64,000 nt of DNA from Pseudoalteromonas spongiae UST010723-006 (GTDB taxonomy: Bacteria; Pseudomonadota; Gammaproteobacteria; Enterobacterales; Alteromonadaceae), in the NCBI RefSeq assembly GCF_000238255.3, contig NZ_CP011039.1, positions 979,001 to 1,043,000 on the forward strand, given 5' to 3'. The translations under genes were made by a program, and so were the position numbers. Under the pieces are notes generated by a model. It saw only the letters and a list, made by a program, of their open reading frames with translations. It was not told the origin of the DNA and made no database searches. Positions 18,097 through 27,991 of the stretch are shown here, piece after piece. Within the stretch, counting starts at the first letter, position 1. The number at the start of each line of letters is the position of its first letter.

Positions 18097-18636
18097 ATGG
18101 CAGAAGAAAAAGATCTTGAAATTGAAGAAGGTGGAGAGAAAAAAGGCGGCAAAATGATGATTATCATTATTGCTGTTGTGGTATTGCTCGCTGGTGGCGG
18201 CGCCGCATTTTTCTTTTTAGGTGGCGATGACAGTGCCCCTGCAGAAACGCTTGCTGAGGAAACCGCATCTGCCGAAGGTGGCGAAGGTAAACCAAGTGGT
18301 AATAGTGCTGAAATTGGCAGCGCGTTGTACGTCGGTATGCCAAGACCATTTGTGTTTAATGTACCGGGTTCAAATAAAGACCGTTTGGTACAGATTAAAG
18401 TGCAATTGTTAGTGCGTGGCGATGTTAACGAAGAAACCGCAAAACGCCATATTCCACTGATTGAAAATACCTTATTACGCGTATTTTCAGCAAGTAATGC
18501 AGATGATTTAAGCACCACAGCTGGAAAAGAAGCACTGCGCTATAACGCATTAACCGAAGTGCAAAATGCACTGGTAGAAATTGAAGACAGTAAAGTCGTA
18601 GAACGCGTGTTGTTTACTGGCTTTGTAATGCAATAA
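18097..18636 (+). CDS. fliL: Flagellar basal body-associated protein FliL
   Basis: A 179-residue single-pass protein. An acidic and lysine-rich cytoplasmic tail precedes a glycine-rich helix at about 23-43 (MMIIIIAVVVLLAGGGAAFFFL), and a periplasmic FliL domain runs from about 75 to the end. FliL surrounds the stator and stabilises it under load. It is followed by fliM after a 12-base gap containing AGGAG. Confidence 0.94.
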   Translation: MAEEKDLEIEEGGEKKGGKMMIIIIAVVVLLAGGGAAFFFLGGDDSAPAETLAEETASAEGGEGKPSGNSAEIGSALYVGMPRPFVFNVPGSNKDRLVQIKVQLLVRGDVNEETAKRHIPLIENTLLRVFSASNADDLSTTAGKEALRYNALTEVQNALVEIEDSKVVERVLFTGFVMQ

Positions 18637-18648
18637 TTAGGAGTTTAG

Positions 18649-19740
18649 GTGAGCGATTTATTATCTCAAGACGAAATCGACGCGCTCTTACATGGCGTCG
18701 ATGATGTTGATGAAGAAGAGATAGACGAAGGCGGTGATAGCGATTCGTCCGCGCTGCAATACGATTTCTCTTCTCAAGATCGTATTGTTCGTGGCCGTAT
18801 GCCGACGCTGGAAATCGTTAACGAACGATTCGCTCGCCACATGCGTATATCCCTATTTAATATGATGCGCCGCACTGCAGAAGTGTCGATTAACGGCGTG
18901 CAGATGATCAAATTTGGCGAATACATTCACACTTTATTTGTTCCAACCAGTTTAAATATGGTGCGCTTTAGACCGTTAAAAGGCACCGGTCTTATTACCA
19001 TGGAAGCGCGTTTAGTGTTTATTTTGGTAGATAACTTTTTTGGTGGTGATGGACGTTACCATGCCAAAATTGAAGGGCGTGAATTTACACCAACCGAACG
19101 CCGTATTGTGCAAATGCTACTTAAAATCATTTTTGAAGATTATAAAGAAGCGTGGGCACCGGTGATGGATGTGTCTTTTGAATACCTTGATTCAGAAGTG
19201 AACCCAGCAATGGCCAACATTGTAAGCCCGACAGAAGTTGTGGTAATCAGTTCGTTTCATATTGAACTGGATGGCGGCGGCGGGGATTTCCATATTGCGC
19301 TACCTTACTCAATGCTTGAGCCAATTCGTGAATTACTTGATGCCGGAGTGCAGTCAGATACAGAAGACACCGATTTACGTTGGTCTAAAGCACTGCGCGA
19401 TGAAATTATGGATGTAGAAGTTGATTTGAGCACGCGTATGCTTGAAGTGGATTTAAGTCTGCAACAAATTATGGACTTAAAAGAAGGTGATATTATTCCG
19501 GTAGAAATGCCAGAACATATTACGGTATTCATTGAAGACTTGCCGACTTACCGCGCCAAAATGGGTCGTTCTCGCGATAACGTTGCGCTGCAAATTAGTG
19601 AAAAGATTAAACGCCCTGAATCTGTTAAATCAGAGCTACATGTATTTACAAAGGGCGGGAAAAAGCTCGACTCAGATGCTGAGTTGGAGCAATTGGAAGA
19701 AGATTTACATTTATCAGATGGTGTAGACCTCGACTGGTAA
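18649..19740 (+). CDS. fliM: Flagellar motor switch protein FliM
   Basis: This 363-residue C-ring protein starts at GTG after AGGAG. The N-terminal DLLSQDEIDALLHGV is the CheY-P-binding peptide. A middle CheC-like domain (about 55-230) and a C-terminal SpoA domain that pairs with FliN follow. The N-terminal peptide closely resembles three repeats in the CheA linker of this window. Confidence 0.96.
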   Translation: MSDLLSQDEIDALLHGVDDVDEEEIDEGGDSDSSALQYDFSSQDRIVRGRMPTLEIVNERFARHMRISLFNMMRRTAEVSINGVQMIKFGEYIHTLFVPTSLNMVRFRPLKGTGLITMEARLVFILVDNFFGGDGRYHAKIEGREFTPTERRIVQMLLKIIFEDYKEAWAPVMDVSFEYLDSEVNPAMANIVSPTEVVVISSFHIELDGGGGDFHIALPYSMLEPIRELLDAGVQSDTEDTDLRWSKALRDEIMDVEVDLSTRMLEVDLSLQQIMDLKEGDIIPVEMPEHITVFIEDLPTYRAKMGRSRDNVALQISEKIKRPESVKSELHVFTKGGKKLDSDAELEQLEEDLHLSDGVDLDW

Positions 19741-19760
19741 TTAACTGAGAGAAATTTAGT

Positions 19761-20159
19761 ATGAGCGATGATCAAGATACAATGGACGAATGGGCTGCAG
19801 CCCTAGCCGAAGCAGAAGGCGAAGACGGTGGTGATGCCGAAGTTGCTGAACTCGAAGAGCTGTCTGAAGATTCGAAAGCCGATTTAACGACTGAAGAAAA
19901 GCGTAAGCTCGATACCATTTTAGATATTCCAGTTACCATTTCGATGGAAGTGGGTCGTTCTAAAATTAGCATTCGTAACTTACTGCAATTAAACCAGGGC
20001 TCAGTGGTTGAACTTGACCGCGTAGCGGGTGAACCACTTGATGTACTCGTAAATGGTACCTTAATTGCTCACGGTGAAGTGGTTGTTGTTAACGATAAAT
20101 TCGGTATTCGCTTAACAGATGTGATCAGTCAAATCGAGCGGATCAAAAAGTTACGATGA
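19761..20159 (+). CDS. fliN: Flagellar motor switch protein FliN
   Basis: A 132-residue protein. An acidic N-terminal stretch is followed by the SpoA domain: LDIPVTISMEVGRSKISIRNLL, then GSVVELDRVAGEPLDVLVNG and FGIRLTDVIS. It forms the bottom of the C ring and docks FliH. Its end overlaps the fliO start (ATGA). Confidence 0.96.
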   Translation: MSDDQDTMDEWAAALAEAEGEDGGDAEVAELEELSEDSKADLTTEEKRKLDTILDIPVTISMEVGRSKISIRNLLQLNQGSVVELDRVAGEPLDVLVNGTLIAHGEVVVVNDKFGIRLTDVISQIERIKKLR

Positions 20160-20542
20160 AAAAAAATATCGGTTTACTCAGTACGTTACTGATAGTACCG
20201 TTTAATCTGTTAGCGGCAGAGCCAGCTGGATTTCAACAGTTGGCTTCAATGATTATGTCGCTGCTGCTTGTGGTTGGCTGCATTGTTTTGCTTGCCGTGT
20301 TAATCAAGCGATTTAACCCACAAATGACGCCCAGTGACGAGTTTAAAGTGATTCGTTCCATCAACATTGGCAGTAAAGAACGTCTGCTGGTGGTGGAAAT
20401 GGATAACAAGCATCATGTACTCGGTGTAACTTCAGGCTCTATAAACTATTTATATCAATTAGAAACGCCGTTGGCTGAGCAGCAAATGCCTGAGTTCGCC
20501 AAACAATTGGCGCATTTTATGAATCCTAAAAATAAGAAATAA
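20156..20542 (+). CDS. fliO: Flagellar export protein FliO
   Basis: A 128-residue protein with an N-terminal signal-like helix, a membrane helix at about 28-48 and a small cytoplasmic domain (IRSINIGSKERLLVVEMDNKHHVLGV). FliO helps assemble the FliP core of the export gate. It overlaps fliN by four bases and precedes fliP by three. Confidence 0.92.
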   Translation: MKKNIGLLSTLLIVPFNLLAAEPAGFQQLASMIMSLLLVVGCIVLLAVLIKRFNPQMTPSDEFKVIRSINIGSKERLLVVEMDNKHHVLGVTSGSINYLYQLETPLAEQQMPEFAKQLAHFMNPKNKK

Positions 20543-20545
20543 AAT

Positions 20546-21301
20546 ATGAACCGGACGTGTTTCAATGTAGTGCTATTTGTGTTGTTAGTGTTATTGCCAG
20601 AGATGGTATGGGCGAATGATGCTTTGCAGGCGCTAACGGTTAAAACTAATGCGGATGGTGCGCAGGAATACTCGGTTACGCTCCAAGTTTTAATTATGAT
20701 GACGGCGCTGAGTTTTATTCCAGCTGCTGTGATTATGATGACATCTTTCACCCGCATTATTGTGGTGTTGGCTATTTTGCGCCAAGCAATTGGTTTACAG
20801 CAAACGCCGTCGAGTCAGCTTTTGGTGGGTATGGCGTTGTTTATGAGCATTTTTATTATGGCGCCCATTTACAAGCAAATTGATGACCGCGCAATTCAGC
20901 CATATCTCAAAGAAGAGCTTACGTCGGTACAGGCGCTTGACCAAGCAAAAGAGCCACTTAAAGCATTTATGCTTTCGCAAACACGTATTTCAGATTTAGA
21001 AACCTTTGCCAAAATAGCCGGCTACGAACAACTCGACTCCCCAGAAGATACGCCATTTATTGTTGTTATTCCTGCATTTATCACCAGTGAATTACAAACC
21101 GCGTTTATTATTGGTTTTATGTTCTTTATTCCGTTTCTGATTGTTGATTTGGTGGTTGCCAGTGTGTTGATGGCTATGGGTATGATGATGCTATCGCCAA
21201 TGATTGTGTCATTGCCATTTAAAATTATGCTGTTTGTTTTGGTTGATGGCTGGTCGTTGGTAATGGGCACGCTCGCGCGTAGTTATGGGTTAGGTACGTA
21301 G
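20546..21301 (+). CDS. fliP: Flagellar export gate protein FliP
   Basis: A 251-residue protein with a cleavable-type signal peptide ending near WANDA, then four membrane helices. Family motifs include [28 protein letters not shown] and [41 protein letters not shown]. It forms the export gate with FliQ and FliR. Confidence 0.97.
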   Translation: MNRTCFNVVLFVLLVLLPEMVWANDALQALTVKTNADGAQEYSVTLQVLIMMTALSFIPAAVIMMTSFTRIIVVLAILRQAIGLQQTPSSQLLVGMALFMSIFIMAPIYKQIDDRAIQPYLKEELTSVQALDQAKEPLKAFMLSQTRISDLETFAKIAGYEQLDSPEDTPFIVVIPAFITSELQTAFIIGFMFFIPFLIVDLVVASVLMAMGMMMLSPMIVSLPFKIMLFVLVDGWSLVMGTLARSYGLGT

Positions 21302-21338
21302 TACTGTGGCAATAACATACCCGCGAATAGGAGGCTAA

Positions 21339-21608
21339 ATGCAACCCGAAGTTTTTGTAGAAGTACTCAGCGATGCGCTTTTTCTGGTTATTAAGTTGGT
21401 TGCAGCCATTATCGTACCAAGCTTAATTGTGGGGCTAATTGTTGCAATCTTCCAAGCTGCAACTTCAATTAACGAGCAGACCTTAAGCTTTTTACCGCGT
21501 CTTATTGTAACCTTACTTGCGCTTATTTTTGGTGCTCACTGGATCACCCAAGAATTGACTGATTACTTCCGTCAGATGGTGGAGATTATTCCGCAAATTG
21601 CTGGTTAA
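21339..21608 (+). CDS. fliQ: Flagellar export gate protein FliQ
   Basis: An 89-residue, two-helix membrane protein with the FliQ signature (IVPSLIVGLIVAIFQAATSINEQTLSFLPRL). AGGAGG precedes the ATG. It packs around FliP in the export gate. Confidence 0.96.
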   Translation: MQPEVFVEVLSDALFLVIKLVAAIIVPSLIVGLIVAIFQAATSINEQTLSFLPRLIVTLLALIFGAHWITQELTDYFRQMVEIIPQIAG

Positions 21609-21619
21609 AATAGGCCTTT

Positions 21620-22399
21620 ATGGAAATTTTATTTTCGCAATTAGTACAATACCTTTCGGATTTTTTGTTACCGTTATCACGCATTGCGGCAATGTTTATG
21701 GTGATGGTAGGTATTGGTGTGAAAACTGTTCCGACGCGCGTAAAAGTTGGGTTATCGGTACTGGTGACCTTGCTAGTAATGCCGATTTTACCACCTAGTC
21801 AATTTAACGAGCTATTCAGCTTTCAAATGGTCATTGTGGTGCTGCAGCAGATCTTGATTGGTGTTGCCATGGGGTTTGCGTCAGTAATGATGCTTAATAC
21901 CTTTATTCTTGCAGGTCAAATACTTGCAATGCAAACAGGCCTTGGTTTTGCTTCAATTGTTGACCCTGCAAATGGGCAAAGTGTGCCTGCGGTCGGTCAG
22001 TTTTATTTAATTCTTGCAACCTTACTATTTTGGGTTTTTGACGGTCATCTAATGATGATTCAAATGCTGATACATAGCTTTACTGCGTTACCGATTGATG
22101 GCACCTGGTGGCCTGTTGCAAACTTTCAAAAACTGGCGTTATGGGGCAGTTGGATGTTTGTGACAGCCTTAGTGTTATCGCTAGCGCCGTTAACTGCCAT
22201 GCTAGTTATTAACTTCTCATTTGGTGTGATGACTCGTGCTGCGCCGCAACTTAATATTTTTACTATAGGTTTCCCGTTTACATTGCTTGCAGGCCTTGTA
22301 ATTATTTGGGCGACAATGACTAACTTTACTGCGCAATTTGAATTTCAATGGCTAAAAATGGTTGAATTAATGTGCGATCTTGTTGGTTGTCAGGTGTAA
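21620..22399 (+). CDS. fliR: Flagellar export gate protein FliR
   Basis: A 259-residue polytopic protein with several membrane helices and the FliR patterns RIAAMFMVMVGIGVKTVPTRVK, GFASVMMLNTFILAGQILAMQTGLGFA and NFSFGVMTRAAPQLNIFTIGFP. It completes the FliPQR gate. It is followed nine bases later by flhB. Confidence 0.96.
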   Translation: MEILFSQLVQYLSDFLLPLSRIAAMFMVMVGIGVKTVPTRVKVGLSVLVTLLVMPILPPSQFNELFSFQMVIVVLQQILIGVAMGFASVMMLNTFILAGQILAMQTGLGFASIVDPANGQSVPAVGQFYLILATLLFWVFDGHLMMIQMLIHSFTALPIDGTWWPVANFQKLALWGSWMFVTALVLSLAPLTAMLVINFSFGVMTRAAPQLNIFTIGFPFTLLAGLVIIWATMTNFTAQFEFQWLKMVELMCDLVGCQV

Positions 22400-22408
22400 G
22401 GAACGGAT

Positions 22409-23539
22409 ATGGCTGAAGGCTCAGATCAAGAACGCACCGAAGAACCCACCCCCAAAAAGCTGCAAGATGCAGCGAAAAAAGGACAGGTGGCGCGCTCAAA
22501 AGAAACGGGCACAACCTTTGTTTTGATTGCTGCTGCCGTGAGCTTTTTACTGTTTGGTAAAGACATCGCTGTAGGCTTATATAATGTGATGGGGCGTTTG
22601 CTTTCGCTGAATCGTAATGAAGTCTATGACACAACCAAGATGTTCTCGGTGTGGGGCGAAGTTGCAAGTGAACTTTGGTATGGCATGACAATGTTTGTGT
22701 TGTGCTTATTGGTTGCAGGTGTAATTGGCAATACATTTTTAGGTGGTTTTAATTTTAGTTGGCAAGCAGCTGCACCTAAAGTGAGTAAAATGTCACCTCT
22801 CAAAGGCTTTGCCCGCATGTTCGGTAAACAAGCGGGCATTGAATTAGTTAAAGCATTATTAAAGTTTGGCCTGATTGCAACGGTTGCTGTTTACTTAATC
22901 AAAGGCTATTTCCCCGAAATTCTTACCCTGAGCTTAGAGGCTGTGCCTGGTAATATTGAACACGCATTGTGGATCTTGGCGTGGATGTTTTTTGCCCTGG
23001 CGATGACGCTAATCGTTATAGCGTCAATTGATGCACCATTTCAAAAGTGGAATCATAACGAACAGCTAAAAATGACCTTGCAAGAGGTTAAAGATGAATA
23101 CAAAAACAGCGAAGGTGATCCTCAAATCAAAGCCCGTATTCGTCGTACCCAGCGAGAAATGTCGCAGCGCAGAATGATGCAAGATGTGCCAGATGCCGAT
23201 GTGGTAGTTACAAACCCAACTCACTACGCTGTTGCACTTAAATATGATACCGCTAAAGCCGGCGCTCCTATGGTTATTGCTATCGGTGGTGACCAAATAG
23301 CGCTGCAAATTAGAAAAATAGCAGATCGCTTTGACGTACCGATTGTCGAATCGCCCGCATTGGCACGTTCATTGTTCCACACCGGTGAAGTGGGTCAGCA
23401 AATTCCGGAGCAGTTGTTCGTTGCGGTGGCACAAGTACTTGCTTATGTTTTCCAATTAAAACAGTTTAATAAAGGGCGTGGTAAACGCCCAGAAAAACTC
23501 GCTAAAGAGCTACCAATACCTGAAGATTTCAAATACTAA
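22409..23539 (+). CDS. flhB: Flagellar export switch protein FlhB
   Basis: A 376-residue protein with the N-terminal ERTEEPTPKKLQDAAKKGQVARSKE segment and four membrane helices, followed by the cytoplasmic domain carrying the self-cleaving NPTH motif at 269-272. FlhB controls the switch from hook to filament substrates with FliK. The gene is followed by a 67-base gap containing a sigma54 promoter for flhA, and so closes the transcription unit that begins at fliE, or at least marks an internal re-start. Confidence 0.97.
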   Translation: MAEGSDQERTEEPTPKKLQDAAKKGQVARSKETGTTFVLIAAAVSFLLFGKDIAVGLYNVMGRLLSLNRNEVYDTTKMFSVWGEVASELWYGMTMFVLCLLVAGVIGNTFLGGFNFSWQAAAPKVSKMSPLKGFARMFGKQAGIELVKALLKFGLIATVAVYLIKGYFPEILTLSLEAVPGNIEHALWILAWMFFALAMTLIVIASIDAPFQKWNHNEQLKMTLQEVKDEYKNSEGDPQIKARIRRTQREMSQRRMMQDVPDADVVVTNPTHYAVALKYDTAKAGAPMVIAIGGDQIALQIRKIADRFDVPIVESPALARSLFHTGEVGQQIPEQLFVAVAQVLAYVFQLKQFNKGRGKRPEKLAKELPIPEDFKY

Positions 23540-23565
23540 ACAGTAAGTTATCGCTACTTTTCTTG

Positions 23566-23582
23566 TTGGAACGGTATTTGCT
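23566..23582 (+). promoter_or_regulatory. Sigma54 promoter of flhA
   Basis: TTGGAACGGTATTTGCT has the GG-N10-GC spacing of a sigma54 promoter and stands about 39 bases before the flhA ATG. FlhA operons in polar flagellates are known to have a separate sigma54 promoter. Confidence 0.8.
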
Positions 23583-23620
23583 TTAGCTATACCAGTGTCA
23601 ATATATTGAATAGCTGCTGT

Positions 23621-25729
23621 ATGGACTTCAAGGCCACATTAAATCAACTAAACGCAAATAAATCGGATTACCTGAAAGGTATAGGTACACCTATTCTTGT
23701 GCTTGCTGCGCTCGGTATGGTTGTGTTGCCAATGCCTGCGTTTTTACTCGATATACTGTTCTCTTTTAACATAGCGTTATCGCTGGTCGTTCTACTTATT
23801 ACCTTGTATACCTTGAAGCCTCTCGATTTCGGTATTTTCCCAACCGTTTTGCTAATAGCCACTATCTTACGCCTTGCGCTGAATGTAGCCAGTACCCGAG
23901 TCGTGTTGCTTGAAGGTCATGAAGGTGGCGATGCAGCGGGTAAGGTAATTGAAGCATTTGGCTCAGTTGTGATCGGCGGTAACTATGCTGTTGGTTTAGT
24001 TGTATTTTTGATTCTAATTATTATTAACTTTGTGGTAATTACCAAAGGTGCAGGCCGTATTTCAGAAGTGTCTGCACGTTTCACCTTAGATGCAATGCCA
24101 GGTAAACAAATGGCGATTGATGCAGACTTAAATGCAGGCTTTATTACCGCGGAACAAGCGCGAGAGCGCCGCACCGAAGTAACTCGTGAAGCAGACTTCT
24201 ACGGCTCAATGGATGGTGCCAGTAAGTTTGTAAAAGGGGATGCTATTGCCGGTATTATCATTCTTGTTATCAATATTATTGGTGGTTTATTTATTGGCAT
24301 GATCCAGCATGATTTACCGTTTAGTCGTGCAATGGAAGTATATACGCTACTTACGATAGGTGATGGCCTTGTTGCTCAATTACCTTCGCTACTTTTATCT
24401 ATCGGTACCGCGATTGTGGTAACGCGTCAAAATGAATCGCAAAACATGGGCGAGCAATTTCACGCCCAATTAGGCAATGATAAAGCCCTTTATATTGCAG
24501 CAGGTATTTTGATTGTAATGGGGTTAGTGCCAGGCATGCCGAAAGTTGCGTTCTTGGGGTTAGGCTTTTTAATTGGCGGTGTGGCTTATGTGAATCAGCG
24601 CATTAAAACGAAAAAAGCAGAAGAAGAATCGAAACAGGTTGCAAAAGGCGGTTCACCCGGCCAAGAGCAAGCGCAAATTGAGCAAAAAGAGTTGGGTTGG
24701 GATGATGTACAGCAAGTGGATGTAATTGGCCTAGAGGTTGGTTACCGTTTAATTCCACTTGTCGACCAAGCACAAGGTGGTGAATTACTGAGCCGCATTA
24801 AAGGGGTGCGTAAAAAGTTATCTCAAGAGCTTGGCTTTTTAGTACCGCCGGTTCATATTCGAGACAATTTAGAGCTAGATCCGAACGAATACCGCATCAC
24901 ATTAATGGGGGTTTCTAGTGGTAACGGTGAATTAAAACACAATAACGAATTGGCGATTAACCCAGGCCAAGTATTTGGTGAAGTAAAAGGGGTTGCGACC
25001 AAAGACCCTGCATTTGGCTTAGATGCTGTGTGGATCGCACCAGAACAAAAAGATGAAGCACAATCACTTGGTTATACCGTGGTTGATGCTGCAACTGTGG
25101 TTGCAACACATATTTCTCAGTTATTACACAATAACGCAGCCTTGTTATTGGGTCATGAAGAAGTACAAAACTTACTTGATATGCTAGCCAAGTCGCATCC
25201 GCGTTTAATTGAAGGCTTAGTACCTGATATTTTACCGCTCACTACAATTGTAAAAGTACTGCAAAACTTACTTAATGAAGGTGTGCCAATTCGCGATATG
25301 CGTTCGATTGTTCAAACCCTCGTTGAGTACGGCCCTCGTAGCCAAGACCCAGACGTACTAACGGCTGCAGTTAGAATCTCACTGCGTCGATTAATCGTTC
25401 AAGACGTTGCTGGCAATGCACCAGAAATCCCTGTCATAACATTGGCGCCTGAGTTGGAACAGATGTTGCATCAGTCCCTTCAAAGTGCAGGTGACGAAGG
25501 TGCTGGCATTGAGCCAGGGCTCGCAGAAAGACTACAAAATTCTCTCGGCGATGCACATCAAAACCAGGAAATGGCGGGTGAACCTTCAATACTGTTGACA
25601 TCAGGTATGTTGCGCAGCGTGTTATCGCGATTTGTGAAACACAGCCTACCGGGTTTGCGCGTGATGTCATATCAGGAAGTACCTGAAGAAAAGCAGATCA
25701 AAATTGTTTGCTCAGTCGGTCAACAGTGA
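23621..25729 (+). CDS. flhA: Flagellar export protein FlhA
   Basis: This 702-residue protein has eight membrane helices in its first half, including the FHIPEP-family stretch ALNVASTRVVLLEGHEGG...KVIEAFG and the ISEVSARFTLDAMPGKQMAIDAD segment, and a large cytoplasmic domain that docks chaperone-filament complexes. ATG 23621 is preferred: the frame can be extended five codons to a TTG, but MDFKATLNQL matches the expected N-terminus. A ribosome site is weak at either start. Confidence 0.96.
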   Translation: MDFKATLNQLNANKSDYLKGIGTPILVLAALGMVVLPMPAFLLDILFSFNIALSLVVLLITLYTLKPLDFGIFPTVLLIATILRLALNVASTRVVLLEGHEGGDAAGKVIEAFGSVVIGGNYAVGLVVFLILIIINFVVITKGAGRISEVSARFTLDAMPGKQMAIDADLNAGFITAEQARERRTEVTREADFYGSMDGASKFVKGDAIAGIIILVINIIGGLFIGMIQHDLPFSRAMEVYTLLTIGDGLVAQLPSLLLSIGTAIVVTRQNESQNMGEQFHAQLGNDKALYIAAGILIVMGLVPGMPKVAFLGLGFLIGGVAYVNQRIKTKKAEEESKQVAKGGSPGQEQAQIEQKELGWDDVQQVDVIGLEVGYRLIPLVDQAQGGELLSRIKGVRKKLSQELGFLVPPVHIRDNLELDPNEYRITLMGVSSGNGELKHNNELAINPGQVFGEVKGVATKDPAFGLDAVWIAPEQKDEAQSLGYTVVDAATVVATHISQLLHNNAALLLGHEEVQNLLDMLAKSHPRLIEGLVPDILPLTTIVKVLQNLLNEGVPIRDMRSIVQTLVEYGPRSQDPDVLTAAVRISLRRLIVQDVAGNAPEIPVITLAPELEQMLHQSLQSAGDEGAGIEPGLAERLQNSLGDAHQNQEMAGEPSILLTSGMLRSVLSRFVKHSLPGLRVMSYQEVPEEKQIKIVCSVGQQ

Positions 25730-25750
25730 TAAGTAGAGACGAGGTGTCAC

Positions 25751-27133
25751 ATGAAAATTAAACGTTTTTTTGCTAAAGATATGCGCAGCGCGTTGAATGA
25801 AGTAAAGCATGAGCTAGGTCCTGATGCAGTTATCATGTCAAATAAGCGCATGGCTGATGGTGTTGAAATTGTGGCAGCTGTTGATTATGAAAAGTCAGTG
25901 CAAGCTGCACCTGCAGCGCCTAAGTTAAGCGAAGAAAAGCCTCGTTTTAGTAATAATTTTGTTAAGCCAAAACCACAAACAGCGACCCCTGAAAAACAAG
26001 CAGCGGTAGCAGATAGTTTATCGGCATTACTTGAGCGCCAAGCGAAAAAATCACCTCAATTTGATAAAGCACCTGAGCCAAAGCAGCCTCGTAATTGGTT
26101 TGATGACGATGATTCACTCACATCGACACAGCAAGATGCCCTTGATAGCTTTGCTAAGCCAAAGCAACAAAGCAGTTATGGCAACCAAGCTCAGTCGCTT
26201 GATGAAATGCAAGCAATGCGTGATGAAATGGCATCGATCAGACAGTTACTTGAGCACCAACTTTCTGGCTTAATGAATGAAGATATGGCGCGCCGTGACC
26301 CAACTCGTGCTCTTTTACTCGACCGTTTGAAAGGTATGGGTATCAGTGAAGCAGTAGCGGACCAGCTTGCGTGTTTTATTCCAGATGACGTTGCACCGCG
26401 TCAAGCGTGGCAAGAAACACTTAATATGCTGAGCAAACAGCTATACACTGCAAATAATGAGATTTTGCGTCGTGGTGGCGTATATGCGCTAGTTGGTCCT
26501 ACTGGTGTAGGTAAAACTACCACAGTTGCAAAGCTAGCTGCACTTGGCGCACAAAAATTTGGCGCCAACAATATCGCACTAATCACAACAGATACTTATC
26601 GTATTGGCGCATATGAGCAATTATCGACTTATGGTCGTATTATTGGCTGCCCAGTAAAGCAAGTTAAAAATGCAGAAGAACTCACTGAAATTCTTTATCA
26701 TTTAAGAAATAAGCGTCTAGTATTAATTGATACAGCAGGAATGAGCCAACGAGATATACGTTTGACTGAACAACTCAACACCTTAATGCGCAATAGCCGA
26801 GTAGATATTCGCAGTTACCTTGTGTTAAGTTCAACAGCACAGCTTGAAGTACAGCAAGAGGCGATTAAACAGTTCAAACAGGTACAGTTAAGTGGTTGTA
26901 TCTTCACAAAACTTGATGAATGTCTAAGTTTAGGTGAAATTATCAGTGTAGCCATTCAAAATCGTCTGCCAATAGGCTATCTTACCAATGGGCAGCGTGT
27001 ACCAGAGGACATTCGTGTGGCAAATGCGGAAAAATTGGTCAGCAAAGCTCAGCAGTTGTATGCAAAACGAACAAACGCGCAAGCAAGACGTGCATCAAGC
27101 ATGGCGCATCAAGCAGTAGGAATGTATGATTAA
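25751..27133 (+). CDS. flhF: Flagellar placement GTPase FlhF
   Basis: A 460-residue SRP-type GTPase. The conserved N-terminus (MKIKRFFAKDMRSALNEVKHELGPDAVIMSNK) leads into a variable linker with many Gln, Lys and Pro residues up to about 170, then the NG domain with GPTGVGKTTTVAKLA, TTDTYRIGAYEQL, DTAGMSQRD and TKLDECLSLG. FlhF recruits the first basal body proteins to the pole. It overlaps flhG by eight bases, and the pair sets flagellar position and number. Confidence 0.95.
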   Translation: MKIKRFFAKDMRSALNEVKHELGPDAVIMSNKRMADGVEIVAAVDYEKSVQAAPAAPKLSEEKPRFSNNFVKPKPQTATPEKQAAVADSLSALLERQAKKSPQFDKAPEPKQPRNWFDDDDSLTSTQQDALDSFAKPKQQSSYGNQAQSLDEMQAMRDEMASIRQLLEHQLSGLMNEDMARRDPTRALLLDRLKGMGISEAVADQLACFIPDDVAPRQAWQETLNMLSKQLYTANNEILRRGGVYALVGPTGVGKTTTVAKLAALGAQKFGANNIALITTDTYRIGAYEQLSTYGRIIGCPVKQVKNAEELTEILYHLRNKRLVLIDTAGMSQRDIRLTEQLNTLMRNSRVDIRSYLVLSSTAQLEVQQEAIKQFKQVQLSGCIFTKLDECLSLGEIISVAIQNRLPIGYLTNGQRVPEDIRVANAEKLVSKAQQLYAKRTNAQARRASSMAHQAVGMYD

Positions 27134-27983
27134 CCCAGAATTAGATCAAGCTAGTGGCCTGCGGAAAATGAAAAACAACAACAAGGCTGTAAAAGTAATT
27201 GCGGTAACTGGAGGTAAAGGGGGAGTTGGTAAAACCAATGTCTCTCTAAACATGGCAATCGCCATGGCTCAGCAAGGCCAAAAAGTACTGGTACTCGATG
27301 CCGATTTGGGTTTAGCAAACTGTGATGTAATGCTGGGTTTGCGTGTAGAGCGTAATCTTTCTCACGTGCTTTCAGGTGAATGTGACCTCGAAGATATCTT
27401 AGTTGAAGGGCCGTATGGTATGAAAATTGTACCTGCGACATCTGGCTCTCAAAATATGGTGGAATTAACACCATCTGAACACGCTGGCCTTATTCGCGCT
27501 TTTGGCGAATTAGACTCACACTATGATGTATTAGTCGTTGACACTGCGGCCGGTATTTCAGATATGGTGCTTAGTTTTTCTCGCGCTTCACAAGATGTGC
27601 TTGTTGTTGTGTGTGATGAACCAACATCAATAACCGATGCTTACGCACTGATTAAAGTGTTAAGCCGTGAGCACGGTGTGTACAAATTTAAAATAGTTGC
27701 GAACATGGTACGCAGCTTAAAAGAAGGCCAAGAGCTTTTCGCAAAATTATCAAAAGTAACCGACCGCTTTTTAGATGTATCGCTTGAGCTAGTCGCAACA
27801 GTTCCATTTGATGAAAATATTCGAAAAGCGATTCGTAAACAAAAAACCATTGTTGACGTATTTCCAAAATCGCCTGCAGCAATTGCGTTCAAAGCACTTG
27901 CAACTAAAGCGGCGAGCTGGCCAATTCCAAATCAGCCGTCAGGACACCTAGAGTTTTTCATTGAGAAACTGGTTAGTAATTAG
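27126..27983 (+). CDS. flhG: Flagellar number regulator FlhG (FleN)
   Basis: A 285-residue MinD/ParA-type ATPase with the deviant Walker motif GGKGGVGKTNVSLNMA, LVLDADLGLANCDVMLGL, and VVDTAAGISDMVLSF. FlhG limits flagellar number by acting on FlhF and, in relatives, on FlrA/FleQ. The short N-terminal extension before the Walker loop fits an activation helix seen in the family. Confidence 0.95.
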   Translation: MINPELDQASGLRKMKNNNKAVKVIAVTGGKGGVGKTNVSLNMAIAMAQQGQKVLVLDADLGLANCDVMLGLRVERNLSHVLSGECDLEDILVEGPYGMKIVPATSGSQNMVELTPSEHAGLIRAFGELDSHYDVLVVDTAAGISDMVLSFSRASQDVLVVVCDEPTSITDAYALIKVLSREHGVYKFKIVANMVRSLKEGQELFAKLSKVTDRFLDVSLELVATVPFDENIRKAIRKQKTIVDVFPKSPAAIAFKALATKAASWPIPNQPSGHLEFFIEKLVSN

Positions 27984-27991
27984 GAACGCCT

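Noticed and set aside
23606..23620. Upstream TTG extension of flhA
   Set aside because: The extra residues do not match the family N-terminus, and the ATG at 23621 gives the expected start.
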